Part shown: in pieces, positions 7,860 to 16,734 of the stretch
How positions within the stretch are numbered: position 1 is the first letter of the stretch
Layout: every line of letters begins with the position of its first letter
Program-made: the position numbers and the translations under genes
Notes under the pieces: generated by a model
What the model saw: the letters and a program-made list of their open reading frames with translations, nothing else
Told to the model about the DNA's origin: nothing
The model's database searches: none
NCBI GenBank assembly: GCA_037146835.1
Contig: JBAWWI010000002.1
Location: 1-64,000 of the forward strand
Length of the DNA: 64,000 nt
From: IMCC26256 sp037146835
Lineage (GTDB): Bacteria > Actinomycetota > Acidimicrobiia > IMCC26256
Reading direction: 5' to 3'

Positions 7860-9378
7860 CCTGAAAACGCTCGTATGGGTTGTCGATCGAATGCTGCTCT
7901 GCTTCGTGAGCAGCATAAGGATTTGGAGCGACTTCGTTTGAGTACGGGTTATCTCTTGGAGCGACCAGCGAAGAAGGATCAAGGGCCTTGAACTCCTTGC
8001 GCGGCTCCACCTTGCGCTCAGGCAAACAGAGCAGAACCAAGAAGAACGGCATCACCTGAACGCGCTGCCTCGCGAGAATCCCGAAGTTTGAGAATGCGGA
8101 GAATGCATATATGAATGCGAGAACAATCCCAAATGAGTAAGAGACATAAGGCGAATATCTCATCTGATTCCAGAGATTTCGTAGCCTCCTACGAGATTTC
8201 CAGGTGAGCCACATCAGAAACACCCCCTCGCCCGCGCTCAATAATGACTGAACGTTTCCTACCTCAAACGGGAACGGCCGATAAAGGATCGTCACTGTGG
8301 CGAGCGGGAAATTTGCAGGATTGTTCGTGACGCTTACGGGAGAGAACGTAGATCCAGCCTCCTTTGAGGTGCGGCCCTCCGCATCTTGAAGGGTTTGGTT
8401 TACCGTCTCCTGGTTGAGTCCTGACACACCAAAAAACTGAGAGGTCTGGCCGATCAGCACGGTGCCTACGACAAAGAGGATGCCAAACACGAAGACCCTC
8501 GCGAAGGGAGTACGCGCTGAGGGGCTTCGTGACTTGCCTAGCCCTGCGGCGAGCACCATCCCAACGAAGGTAATGAGCGCTACGTGAGGGCGAAGCAGCC
8601 CGGCGCTCACGAGGCCCAGTGCAGCAATCGGAAATCCCAGCAACGCTCCTTTGCTCATAACCCTTGCGACACCGTAGGAGATAAGGCCAAGACTAAAGAC
8701 GGCCCATGCATCCTTACCTAGAGCCGATGGCCAATAAATCATCGAAGGTAGGAACAGAAGCAAAAACGCGTACCTTCGAGCATCGCCCTCCGGAACGGCC
8801 CGCATAAATGCTCGCCATAGCAAGAGCGCACCAATAAAAGCTGACCAACCGAAGAACATAAATGCCCCAGGTTTTGAGGGCCCAGCAATGGCATAGAGAA
8901 CTCCGGTGACGCTGCGGAGAAACCCTGTACCGCTAAATTTTCCAACATCGTAAGTGAAGTTCAGAGATCGATACATCGGAGCTAAGAACTTGCCCCAGAG
9001 GTCATACTCCGTTGCGTCCGCTATACCTGAGTAGAAAACGCTAGTCATCAACATGCGCAGAAGCGACCCAACGAGCTTCATCGAGAAGCCCGCCATCACC
9101 AAGAGATATGTCTCGTTGCTTCGGTCGTAGTGCGCGAGCCGTCGCGCTATGAGGTGAGTGATGCCTAGCAATACGAGCATGTCTACCGCTGCTAGCGCCC
9201 ACTCGGTGGACGCAGTAGCGACCGCCATCACCAACGCGACACCGATTGCTGTATACCCACTGAACATCGCTACCCGCATCAGCCAGGGGCGTTTAAGCAG
9301 ATCTGCGGATTCGACTGTTCCGAGAGATAGAGACTCTGGGTCTTCTCCAGGGGAAGACGAGGGGGGCAGGTTGGTCAT
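7819..9378 (-). CDS. Wzy/O-antigen-polymerase-like polytopic membrane protein
   Basis: 519 aa with about 10-11 predicted membrane helices. It has a cytoplasmic N-terminal 30 residues and a hydrophilic Asn/Pro/Tyr-rich C-terminal tail of about 70 residues. A central FLPSMIYWPSALGKDAW segment followed by GLLRPHVALI resembles putative polysaccharide polymerases of EPS loci; it was not matched to a named family. A large extracytoplasmic loop (TNNPANFPLATVTILYRPFPF) sits between helices, as in Wzy/WaaL proteins. It starts with ATG overlapping the upstream nucleotidyltransferase stop (ATGA). The tail contains NPYSNEVAPNPYAA and NPYERFQ, repeated NPY-type motifs that could be Tyr phosphorylation targets of the operon's BY-kinase (inference). 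Confidence 0.6.
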   Translation of the reverse strand: MTNLPPSSSPGEDPESLSLGTVESADLLKRPWLMRVAMFSGYTAIGVALVMAVATASTEWALAAVDMLVLLGITHLIARRLAHYDRSNETYLLVMAGFSMKLVGSLLRMLMTSVFYSGIADATEYDLWGKFLAPMYRSLNFTYDVGKFSGTGFLRSVTGVLYAIAGPSKPGAFMFFGWSAFIGALLLWRAFMRAVPEGDARRYAFLLLFLPSMIYWPSALGKDAWAVFSLGLISYGVARVMSKGALLGFPIAALGLVSAGLLRPHVALITFVGMVLAAGLGKSRSPSARTPFARVFVFGILFVVGTVLIGQTSQFFGVSGLNQETVNQTLQDAEGRTSKEAGSTFSPVSVTNNPANFPLATVTILYRPFPFEVGNVQSLLSAGEGVFLMWLTWKSRRRLRNLWNQMRYSPYVSYSFGIVLAFIYAFSAFSNFGILARQRVQVMPFFLVLLCLPERKVEPRKEFKALDPSSLVAPRDNPYSNEVAPNPYAAHEAEQHSIDNPYERFQDDTQPRRGRFRRG

Positions 9379-10502
9379 GGCCCGCTCCGCGACTCGCGCA
9401 GTGCCGCAGAGCCTCGCCTAAATCGTGCCCAATACGACGAGTCTCGACCCGATATGTGTTGACGGCTAGGTAGGAGCAGGGCACGCATGTAGGCAAGTTT
9501 GCCAGTGATCCCAGGCACCGCGGTTACACCCGCTGCAACCTGAGTTGCATAGGAACGGTTCTCTGACGTGTAAGCCCTCAGAGCTCGCTCCTCGTAGCCA
9601 CTCGGTGCGTATGAATTGGCCCAGGTAGATGCATCATGCGGGGGGAGGTCAAGCCTCTGCCAAGCGAGGGCGATTGCCCGCGCGATCACAACCTCAGCCC
9701 TCCACTCTCGCGCAGTCACAATTGCTTGATAGAAGTCAACTTGATTCACCAAGAGCATCTCTGCAATGTCTCGTAGCGCAACTAGCCGAGCCGATACGTC
9801 TCCGAGAGCAGCGTGAAAGCAAGCATGCATAAATCGGTGTTGACGCGAGATAGTACGCAGAATCACGCTTCCAATCTCAAACTCCTCCACATCTTTGAAG
9901 AGCGAATCCAGATTGAGAGTAAGGCCGAACGGCCCCGTGCTTAGAGTTCGATGGAGATCAATCTGCAGTCCATCTTCATAAGAGAAGCAGGCACCTTTCC
10001 CAAAACGACTATCAAATCCTTTGCTCACCTCGGCAAATCGACGTCTTGCTCCGGCTGCAGTAAGGATTTCAGATGCTGCGTCAAATGAATCCGCCGGCAC
10101 CAATAGATCCACGTCTCCAAATGCACGCCAAGACGGGTCCGGATAATCGAGGTGAGCGACCGCAGAACCCTTCAGGACCCGCACATCGATGCCTGCAAGA
10201 CTCATCTCGGAGTAGACCTCTAAGAGTCGCCTCTCAAGTACCACTGCAAGACTCATCGAACGCCCGTGGTCTTGAGTGATCTCAGTTCTCTGGAGCTCCG
10301 AGGCAGTTAAAGAACCGCTATCAAGAGCGCACGCGGCGAGCGGAACTAGCCGTTCTAGAAGAAGCCCTCTATGAAACTCCGCCCACTCCGCTTCCGACAT
10401 CTGCTCTAAGTCTCTGATCTCTTCTTGAGCGTGCGCGTGGAGTCCTACACCAGCTACAAAACCCAGCATCGAGGTTCGCTCTTCTGATCCCACAGGGTTC
10501 AT
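9375..10502 (-). CDS. NTP_transf_5-family nucleotidyltransferase-like protein
   Basis: 375 aa. The signature LKGSAVAHLDYP (about residues 110-121) followed by FGDVDLLV (128-135) matches the 'uncharacterised nucleotidyltransferase' family (Pfam NTP_transf_5), in which the GDxD Asp pair binds metal in a pol-beta-like fold. Members occur beside HPrK-like and PqqD-like proteins in EPS and lasso-peptide clusters. The reaction is not established; transfer of a nucleotide or phosphate group to a partner is the usual proposal. ATG at 10502 overlaps the PqqD stop (ATGA), so it is translationally coupled. Confidence 0.75.
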   Translation of the reverse strand: MNPVGSEERTSMLGFVAGVGLHAHAQEEIRDLEQMSEAEWAEFHRGLLLERLVPLAACALDSGSLTASELQRTEITQDHGRSMSLAVVLERRLLEVYSEMSLAGIDVRVLKGSAVAHLDYPDPSWRAFGDVDLLVPADSFDAASEILTAAGARRRFAEVSKGFDSRFGKGACFSYEDGLQIDLHRTLSTGPFGLTLNLDSLFKDVEEFEIGSVILRTISRQHRFMHACFHAALGDVSARLVALRDIAEMLLVNQVDFYQAIVTAREWRAEVVIARAIALAWQRLDLPPHDASTWANSYAPSGYEERALRAYTSENRSYATQVAAGVTAVPGITGKLAYMRALLLPSRQHISGRDSSYWARFRRGSAALRESRSGP

Positions 10503-10774
10503 GAGACCACCAACGCTTCTGTAGCGATCAACTCGTCTATAAGCATCTCGACATCTCGTGAAACCACTTCCAAATCTTCGCCGAACAACTCAGCAAGGCT
10601 CTGCGAAATAGCTTCCCTAGAAGACCAATCCAAGAGAAGGTCCCAGACTAAGCATGCTGAGCCCTCGAGGAGTCGCGGTTCAAGGTCTCTCGGCGCAAGA
10701 ATCACTACGCCGAAGGGACCCGAGCGAGAGATCACTTTGGGCGATTGCTTGATGACAGCAGAGGCTTTTGCCAC
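10499..10774 (-). CDS. PqqD-like small protein (RRE-type peptide-binding fold)
   Basis: 91 aa. A beta-rich start with LAPRDLEPRLLEGSACLVWDLL is followed by helical SREAISQSLAELFG and EVVSRDVEMLIDELIATEALV segments, the pattern of PqqD/RRE domains that hold leader peptides for modifying enzymes. In HPrK-related systems such a stand-alone PqqD is routinely adjacent to the kinase. No small precursor peptide gene is visible in the 23-bp gap upstream or elsewhere in the operon, so its ligand is unknown. Confidence 0.7.
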   Translation of the reverse strand: MAKASAVIKQSPKVISRSGPFGVVILAPRDLEPRLLEGSACLVWDLLLDWSSREAISQSLAELFGEDLEVVSRDVEMLIDELIATEALVVS

Positions 10775-10797
10775 GCCCAGAACCTCGCTAGTTAGAG

Positions 10798-12705
10798 TCA
10801 GGCACTCGGGTCGTCGAACGCATCGATAGAGGCAGAATCCCCTTGAATTGATGCAGCGACGCCAGCGTGCTCTGGGTCAGGTTTCCGGCGAACCGTACCT
10901 GCTCCGTTCGTTGGCTTACGCCATGGGAAGAGGCGTGACATTTTGGGGACTTCTCCAGGGTGAGCGTATCCGTACCCATAACCGTAATAACCGTAGTAAC
11001 CGTAATAACCGGCACGAGCTCCATGCTCCGCACCCACAAGCACAATTCCCACAGTTGTTGCTTCAAGACGACGCAGAAGATCCGAGGCCGCCACTACACC
11101 ACCGCGTCGGGTCCAACCAGCGCGGACCATCAATACCGTTGCATCGCAGAAAGTGGAGAGCTCGGCTGCATCGTTGGCTAGGAGAATGGGCGGCGAGTCA
11201 ACGATCACAAGGTCTGCTATTTCACGCCCTAAGCGCGCAGCAACTTTGACCATTTCGATTGCGGTACCCGGATCGGTTCGAGTGGGTGCACTTGCGATGA
11301 ACCGAACATTAGGTATTCCAGTCTCTTGAGCGACTGCCAATACATCAGCGACTGTTCCTTGGTAAGGAATATCTGTGAGGTTGGGGCTAATAGCGCCTGA
11401 GAAATATTTATGCATCTGCGGCCGGCGGAAGTCGCCGTCGATAAGGAGTACTGATATGCCCGTCTCTGCGAAGGCTGCGGCAATATTTACAACCGAGATT
11501 GATTTGCCCTCCGCAGGGCCGGGGGATGTAACCAAGAGAACACGGAGCGGAGTCGCCTCTGTCTCAGATGTACCCGACAATCCTGGGCGACTATTCGCTG
11601 GGTGCCTCTGCCACATCGCTACTAGTGAAGTGCGGAAGGAGCGATAGGCCTCCGCCATTAGTGACGTCGGATCCACTGCCGTTGTTACTTGGAAGCGCAG
11701 AGCTCGATCAAGGTTCATCACTGGGATCTCGGCAATAACCGGCATTCTTGCCGCACCCTCGGTGCCTGGAACGTCACGGATTCGAGCACTAAGAATCTCG
11801 AGTAGAAGAAGAATTCCAAGCCCTATGATGAAACCAATAGCGGCACCAAATAGGAGTCGTTGAGACTCGCTCGTTGCACCTTTGGCACTGGTAACAAGGA
11901 TCGTCGCTCGCGCCTTTGTCGCAGCCTCGAGTGTTGTAAGTCCACTCGTCTGAGGGCCTGCATCCTGTAGATTCGATATCCCAGAGTCAGCTGTTGCGAG
12001 TTTACGGAGGGCAGCTTCGCGACGGATACCTAGGGAGTCGGAGCCCGATGCGCTCAGCCCGGGGGCAGCCAATTGTGAATCGATTTGGCGTATAAGGGTC
12101 TCGGAGTTGTTACGAGAGAGTGTTAACCCAAAGATCTGCTCCTCATATTGCTTCTTGCCTAGCTCATCAACGTAGCCAACGAGTTTCGCAGCGAAGAGAT
12201 TCGCAACTTTTGCAGCGAGTTTTGCATCGCCGACCTGAGCGGTGATTGCTAACGAACCCGTTGCAGGGTCTGGGGTTGCTGAGGCCTTGATAAAGCCATT
12301 AACTCCAAGCTGAACCTGACCACTACCAGCGCTGACAGCCCTTCCAGACTTCTTACAGTCAGGGGAGGTCGCATCTGCGCCAGTCGCCGTACATTTATTA
12401 GCGTTGGCACTCTGAATCTGCGGCCAACGCACTTCGTCAATCGCCTCGGCTACTCGTTTTGGGACCTCACCGGTAGTCATAAGGAGCGCTAAGCGGTCGT
12501 AGTCGCGTCCATTTACCGAGGTATTCGCAGAACCATTCGAGATAAGTGTTGTGGTCGCGCGGAAACTCACGCCGGGTCGATTCGCACGAATCGTCTCAGA
12601 GCTACTCGGTCGCGTCAGGAGCGCGAAAGTCATCGCAATGACCACCGTGACGAGGAGAACCCACCAACGTCGACGAACGATCCTTAGATAATCGGCTGGT
12701 CGCAT
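10798..12705 (-). CDS. Wzz-type chain-length protein fused to BY-kinase (tyrosine autokinase)
   Basis: 635 aa from the ATG at 12705. Layout: TM1 at about 15-31, an extracytoplasmic Wzz-like domain with helical region, TM2 at about 285-305, then a cytoplasmic BY-kinase domain. The kinase has Walker A SPGPAEGKSI (about 394-403), Walker A' LLIDGDFRRP (about 420-429) and Walker B LVIVDSPP (about 499-506). A C-terminal Tyr cluster of nine Tyr lies within 15 residues at about 566-580. These enzymes control polymer length and export by cycles of Tyr autophosphorylation; the single-polypeptide form is usual outside Firmicutes. ATG 12705 has an upstream GGGA, while the in-frame TTG at 12726 has no SD. 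It heads the minus-strand operon running to 5815. Confidence 0.9.
   Translation of the reverse strand: MRPADYLRIVRRRWWVLLVTVVIAMTFALLTRPSSSETIRANRPGVSFRATTTLISNGSANTSVNGRDYDRLALLMTTGEVPKRVAEAIDEVRWPQIQSANANKCTATGADATSPDCKKSGRAVSAGSGQVQLGVNGFIKASATPDPATGSLAITAQVGDAKLAAKVANLFAAKLVGYVDELGKKQYEEQIFGLTLSRNNSETLIRQIDSQLAAPGLSASGSDSLGIRREAALRKLATADSGISNLQDAGPQTSGLTTLEAATKARATILVTSAKGATSESQRLLFGAAIGFIIGLGILLLLEILSARIRDVPGTEGAARMPVIAEIPVMNLDRALRFQVTTAVDPTSLMAEAYRSFRTSLVAMWQRHPANSRPGLSGTSETEATPLRVLLVTSPGPAEGKSISVVNIAAAFAETGISVLLIDGDFRRPQMHKYFSGAISPNLTDIPYQGTVADVLAVAQETGIPNVRFIASAPTRTDPGTAIEMVKVAARLGREIADLVIVDSPPILLANDAAELSTFCDATVLMVRAGWTRRGGVVAASDLLRRLEATTVGIVLVGAEHGARAGYYGYYGYYGYGYGYAHPGEVPKMSRLFPWRKPTNGAGTVRRKPDPEHAGVAASIQGDSASIDAFDDPSA
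10970..11011 (-). repeat. 9-bp coding repeats for the BY-kinase Tyr cluster
   Basis: On the minus strand, about three near-identical 9-bp units (GGTTATTAC type) followed by two degenerate Gly-Tyr codon pairs encode the Gly-Tyr-Tyr repeats. The number of phosphorylatable tyrosines could change by slippage. Confidence 0.75.
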
Positions 12706-13121
12706 GCTATTTCCCGAATCCCCCAACTAAAAACTTTAAGATGCGCCACGCTAAGTCGCGCGTCTTGCCACGCACTGTAGTGGCCTAATTGCCTAGTGGC
12801 TACCCGTAAAAACTACTCCCCTCTACCCCCAGGAAGTACCGCGGCCCGCCAATTGGGCATTACGCCTCAGTCTGGGTGCGGTCCCTAGAGAATTACCAGA
12901 GATGCCTTCTACTCAGAACGGCGAATTCAGGCTCTCGAGTTCTCTCCGCTCGCAGAGACGCTATGGCCGAAATTGAGGGGAACGGTCATTACCAGTATTT
13001 GCCCAGAGGTATCGTTTCGGATAATCCCGCTAGCTCTCTCGGGCTGTCACTAAAGATTGGTTCGGTCCAGGTTGGCACCACTTGAGTTCTCGGGTTCTCG
13101 AGCAACCAGCAGGAGAGTTCT
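12706..13121. other. Gene-free divergent region
   Basis: 416 bp between the divergent starts of the BY-kinase (minus) and the second GT39-like gene (plus). No credible ORF: the only frame, 12876-13085, has no SD and no recognisable composition. Promoters for both operons are expected here, but no convincing -35/-10 pair was found. An AGGAGA SD for the plus-strand gene is at 13111-13116. Confidence 0.5.
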
Positions 13122-14864
13122 TTGAGTGCTCAATCAAAGCCGAGCATCCTGCGACGAGGCGCGCCTGGAGCTGCCATCTCGCTTGGGGTCTTGGTCGTCG
13201 GATTCGTAATCCCGATGTGGATTGCCCGATCTCAGGGCGCCCTTGGGGTGGCGCGAGGTGATGACTGGTCGTACCTAGTAACCCTTTTTCGCTGGGTTGA
13301 TACCGGGCGAATGGAGTTCAACAACTGGGTCTCAATGTCGCTCCTCGGGCAGCTGTGGATAGCGGCCCCAATCGCCGCTATATGGGGCCACGCCATCACT
13401 GTCGTTCAGACGCAGACGGCCATCCTTGGGTCGATTGGATTGTTATGTGTACTTTGGCTTGGCAGGAGACTCGGGCTCTCGTGGGGTCTCGCTGCTCTAG
13501 CCGCCCTGACCATTGCAGTGAGCCCACTGTGGATGGTGCTCTCCACCACATACATGACTGATGTCCCATCGTTCACCCTCTCTCTCGCCGCGCTTCTCAT
13601 TGCAACCATTGCGCTTCAGCGGAGACCTGCGTCGATACCACTACTTCTGTTGGCGATTGCTGTGGCCGTCTACAGCGTGCTCATTCGGCAGTATGCGATC
13701 GTTCCATATATCGCCATCGTGATACCTGGGTTCGTATCAACAACGAACGCAAAGCGAAACCGGGCCACCATCGCTTTAGTTATTGGTTGCGCTATTTCCC
13801 TTGTGGCAATCATCATCTTCTTCATATGGTGGTCTCATGTTCCAGGTCCCAAGTCGATCGCTCCCACTCTCCCCAATGCTAAACATTTCAGAACAACTTT
13901 CATCAAGGGAGCTGGATTTGTTCGCCTAAGCGGACTCTTGCTTGCACCTGTGTTGATTTACTGCGGCCCAATTCGGATCATCAAGCGCTCATACTCCTCG
14001 TCTAAATCGCTCTCGATAGCGATCGGCGTGGGTGCTGCTCTAGGCGAGGCGATAACCGCGACTCGGTATGTGAGTTCCCAGTTTGTCGGCAACTACATAA
14101 TCAAGGACGGCGCGCTCTCGATTGCGGTACTTCCGGGGAAGCGCCCGGATGTAATACCTGGGCCCTTGTGGAGTCTCTGCGTTCTGGTCTCATCAATCCT
14201 TGCTGTGGTGCTATTGATGGCGATTATTCCGCCGATAGTCGAGATGTGGAGCAAAATTAAGAACCGTCAATTATTTGACGTCGACCCGGTTACGAGCATG
14301 CTTAGTTTGACCATTTTTGGATTCTCCGCTGCATACACAATCGCAATGGTTACTGGAGTACAGGTCTACGACCGTTATGCGCTGCCAGCGATACCGATTA
14401 TTGCCATTCTGCTCCTAAGAGCAAGCGAACAGAGGGCTGGTCGCTCCAGGATTGCTCTCACCTCAGTTGCCCTCATTGCTCTTCTGCTCCTCGGCACCTC
14501 GTTCGCAATTGACTCCGCATCATTCGATGGCGGGAGATGGAGGCTTGCAAACCAGGTTGCAGCAGAGAACGGCTGGAGGCCCATTCTGGTCAATGGTGGA
14601 TTTGAGTGGGTCAATTTTCACCGAGGTAAGCGAGGAACTGTGGAGAGCCGGGCAAGCTTGGTAAAGATCCAAGCAGATGGATCCGTCATCAAAATAGGTA
14701 GATTCTGTGCCAACCTTCGCGTCATGGATCCACATACAGACCGTGGTGATGCATTCGCTAGCCGAGTTCTAGGAATCAGGTCTTACAAGGGTCTGCTTCG
14801 CCCCGATGTAACGATTGTCGCTCTCCGATCGAATCGGGATTGCCCGCGGACCACGAACCCTTAG
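13122..14864 (+). CDS. GT39-like polytopic membrane glycosyltransferase, paralogue of 3905-5758
   Basis: 580 aa with about 11-13 predicted membrane segments. GDDWSY (the acidic motif expected at the GT-C active site), FRWVD, FNNWVSM, FVGNYI, YDRYALP and GGFEWV line up with the paralogue at 3905. The translation start is a TTG with a clear AGGAGA five bases upstream. It heads a plus-strand block running to 24035. It presumably uses a polyprenyl-phosphate sugar on the outer membrane face; the acceptor may be the glycan or a surface protein such as the Thr-rich protein at the left end (inference). Confidence 0.75.
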   Translation: MSAQSKPSILRRGAPGAAISLGVLVVGFVIPMWIARSQGALGVARGDDWSYLVTLFRWVDTGRMEFNNWVSMSLLGQLWIAAPIAAIWGHAITVVQTQTAILGSIGLLCVLWLGRRLGLSWGLAALAALTIAVSPLWMVLSTTYMTDVPSFTLSLAALLIATIALQRRPASIPLLLLAIAVAVYSVLIRQYAIVPYIAIVIPGFVSTTNAKRNRATIALVIGCAISLVAIIIFFIWWSHVPGPKSIAPTLPNAKHFRTTFIKGAGFVRLSGLLLAPVLIYCGPIRIIKRSYSSSKSLSIAIGVGAALGEAITATRYVSSQFVGNYIIKDGALSIAVLPGKRPDVIPGPLWSLCVLVSSILAVVLLMAIIPPIVEMWSKIKNRQLFDVDPVTSMLSLTIFGFSAAYTIAMVTGVQVYDRYALPAIPIIAILLLRASEQRAGRSRIALTSVALIALLLLGTSFAIDSASFDGGRWRLANQVAAENGWRPILVNGGFEWVNFHRGKRGTVESRASLVKIQADGSVIKIGRFCANLRVMDPHTDRGDAFASRVLGIRSYKGLLRPDVTIVALRSNRDCPRTTNP

Positions 14865-14988
14865 ACGAATTCCGACCTAGCAACACTCCATATAAATAGT
14901 CATCGAATCGGTTTCTGGACAATAGGTCCTCTAACAGGTCGTAGCATTGGCCGGCCTTGCAAAGATCAGGGGAGGGGCTGTAACAAAC

Positions 14989-15996
14989 ATGGACACAGAA
15001 AACCAAACTCCACTGCCTCCTCGGGAAGCGGTCAGCCTCCTTGGAATTCTCGTTGTCTACTTCCTCAAAGACGACGGAGACCTCCCCCTCTTAGCTCTAC
15101 ATCTCGACCGCATCGAGATGCATACCAAAGTTCCCTACACCCTGTATGCAGTGGCTAATCGAATCTCGAAGCTCGCGCAAAAAATGATCAGCGAGCGTCC
15201 TAACGTAAAAATTGTTGAGCCTCCACATACTGCATTGCGCGCAAGTCGCGAACATGGGTACTACCTAGACGCGATGCTCCCAATTGCGCTCGCAGATGGC
15301 GTGAGTCATATCTGTACACTCGATGTGGACTCGTTTCCAATAAGCGATACTTGGGTTGACGTATTACTTGAAGCCGCTCCAGAGGAGTCAGGGCTCTCGG
15401 GAGTCCTGCGCTCTGAGAATGGGGACGTCGCCTTACCTCACCCATCGTGCATATTGGCCCGCAGAGACTTTTTTGAGCGGTTTATGCCATCTTTTTCGCC
15501 TGATTCGGACTCGACACCAGGTTTTAGAACCTTCCTGCACAGCACTGGGCAGTCTGCAGATACTGGCATTCGACTTGGGTACATCCTCTGGCAAAACAAA
15601 ATGCCATGGGGTTATTTGATGCGCACAAATACGCGAAATCCACATTATTTGATAGCGGGCATCTACGGAGACGTCGTATTCCATTTAGGGAGCGCAGGGC
15701 GCGGAAACGTATTTCGTCAGGACTTCAATAATTCCATTCTGCACCGAATGAGCACACCTCTTGAGAAGATCCACACAGTTGGCCCGCGCAGCCAGACCCT
15801 ACAGCGAGCATTACTGCGCTTCGCTCGCAGAGATGTGGAGGAGCGAGTCATTACTAGAAATCGCGAAACGTTTCATTTATTACGGGAGCAACTAGTACTA
15901 AATCCAGATGCCCTAATTGGATACCTACAGGGGACGCAACCGCTCGGAGCGAGCCCCGAATTGGCGAATATCGATAAACGGGAGTCTAAAATATGA
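14989..15996 (+). CDS. GT-A-fold glycosyltransferase-like protein
   Basis: 335 aa from ATG 14989, preceded by GGAGGGG 11 bases upstream; a TTG at 14947 in the same frame is less likely. It has an N-terminal beta strand (LLGILVVYFLKDD), a central DVDSFP motif that fits a DxD metal/nucleotide-sugar site, and a later HLGSAGRGN segment. It resembles GT2-like enzymes of capsule loci. Donor and acceptor are unknown. ATGA overlap with the next gene indicates co-translation. Confidence 0.55.
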   Translation: MDTENQTPLPPREAVSLLGILVVYFLKDDGDLPLLALHLDRIEMHTKVPYTLYAVANRISKLAQKMISERPNVKIVEPPHTALRASREHGYYLDAMLPIALADGVSHICTLDVDSFPISDTWVDVLLEAAPEESGLSGVLRSENGDVALPHPSCILARRDFFERFMPSFSPDSDSTPGFRTFLHSTGQSADTGIRLGYILWQNKMPWGYLMRTNTRNPHYLIAGIYGDVVFHLGSAGRGNVFRQDFNNSILHRMSTPLEKIHTVGPRSQTLQRALLRFARRDVEERVITRNRETFHLLREQLVLNPDALIGYLQGTQPLGASPELANIDKRESKI

Positions 15997-16730
15997 CACG
16001 TTGGCATGAGAGTCGAGCTCGAAATACGGCTTATCGGGCGATGATAAAGGCACGCGTTGAGGCTGAGAAGAAATTAGGCCCGACGCTCCCAGTCCGGCAT
16101 CTGCTCGGAAAATTAAACAGGTCAAACCTCTCATGGCTTGCCGCTGTCTACGGATCAGACAAAGGAGCCGCATCGCACGGGTACGTCGACCATTATGAGC
16201 GTTACCTCAGCGCTCGGCGCTCCAGCGCTCGACGCGTGCTTGAGATCGGCATTTATCGTGGTGCTTCGCTCCAAATGTGGAGAGATTTCTTCCCGCGCGC
16301 CGAGATTTATGGCCTAGACATTGAAGAGATTAAGGTCTCCGGCTCACGGATTCACACTCTCCAAGGCGACCAGAGCGACGGGGAGCTTCTAGCAAGAATC
16401 GCTGCACTCGGTCCGTGGGATTTAATCATCGATGATGGAAGCCACAAGCAGTCGCACGTCCTAGCGACCTTCGCTGGCCTCTACGATTCGGTAGCGCCGG
16501 GCGGGTACTACGTGATTGAAGACATGCACACCTCCTATTGGCCCAACGGATACGAAGGCGGTCCCCCCGGAATGGACGGAACAAGCGTCTCCTTAATTCG
16601 TGGCCTGCTTGACGGCGTTAATCGTCGATACGCCATGCGCGATTATGCGGATATAGCGAATGCCTTAATTCCAATCGACGAAGTTCATCTTTTTGAGAAA
16701 ATCGCGTTTCTCAGAAAACCCAAGGCCTAA
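15993..16730 (+). CDS. Class I SAM-dependent methyltransferase
   Basis: 245 aa. It has a YGSDKGAASHGYVDHYERYL motif before the Rossmann core and VLEIGIYRGASLQMWRDFFP for SAM binding. LIIDDGSHKQSH and YYVIEDMHTSY provide acidic and His residues for metal binding. This pattern is shared by sugar/antibiotic O-methyltransferases of the CmcI-like group. It probably methylates a sugar of the polymer. It starts in an ATGA overlap with the upstream glycosyltransferase. Confidence 0.75.
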   Translation: MTRWHESRARNTAYRAMIKARVEAEKKLGPTLPVRHLLGKLNRSNLSWLAAVYGSDKGAASHGYVDHYERYLSARRSSARRVLEIGIYRGASLQMWRDFFPRAEIYGLDIEEIKVSGSRIHTLQGDQSDGELLARIAALGPWDLIIDDGSHKQSHVLATFAGLYDSVAPGGYYVIEDMHTSYWPNGYEGGPPGMDGTSVSLIRGLLDGVNRRYAMRDYADIANALIPIDEVHLFEKIAFLRKPKA

Positions 16731-16734
16731 CTCC

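Noticed and set aside
10499..12705. Lasso-peptide biosynthetic cluster
   Set aside because: PqqD, HPrK-like and NTP_transf_5 proteins fit, but no asparagine-synthetase-like cyclase, transglutaminase-like protease or precursor peptide is present.
12876..13085. 69-aa plus-strand frame in the divergent region
   Set aside because: No SD, no recognisable composition, and it lies where promoters are expected.
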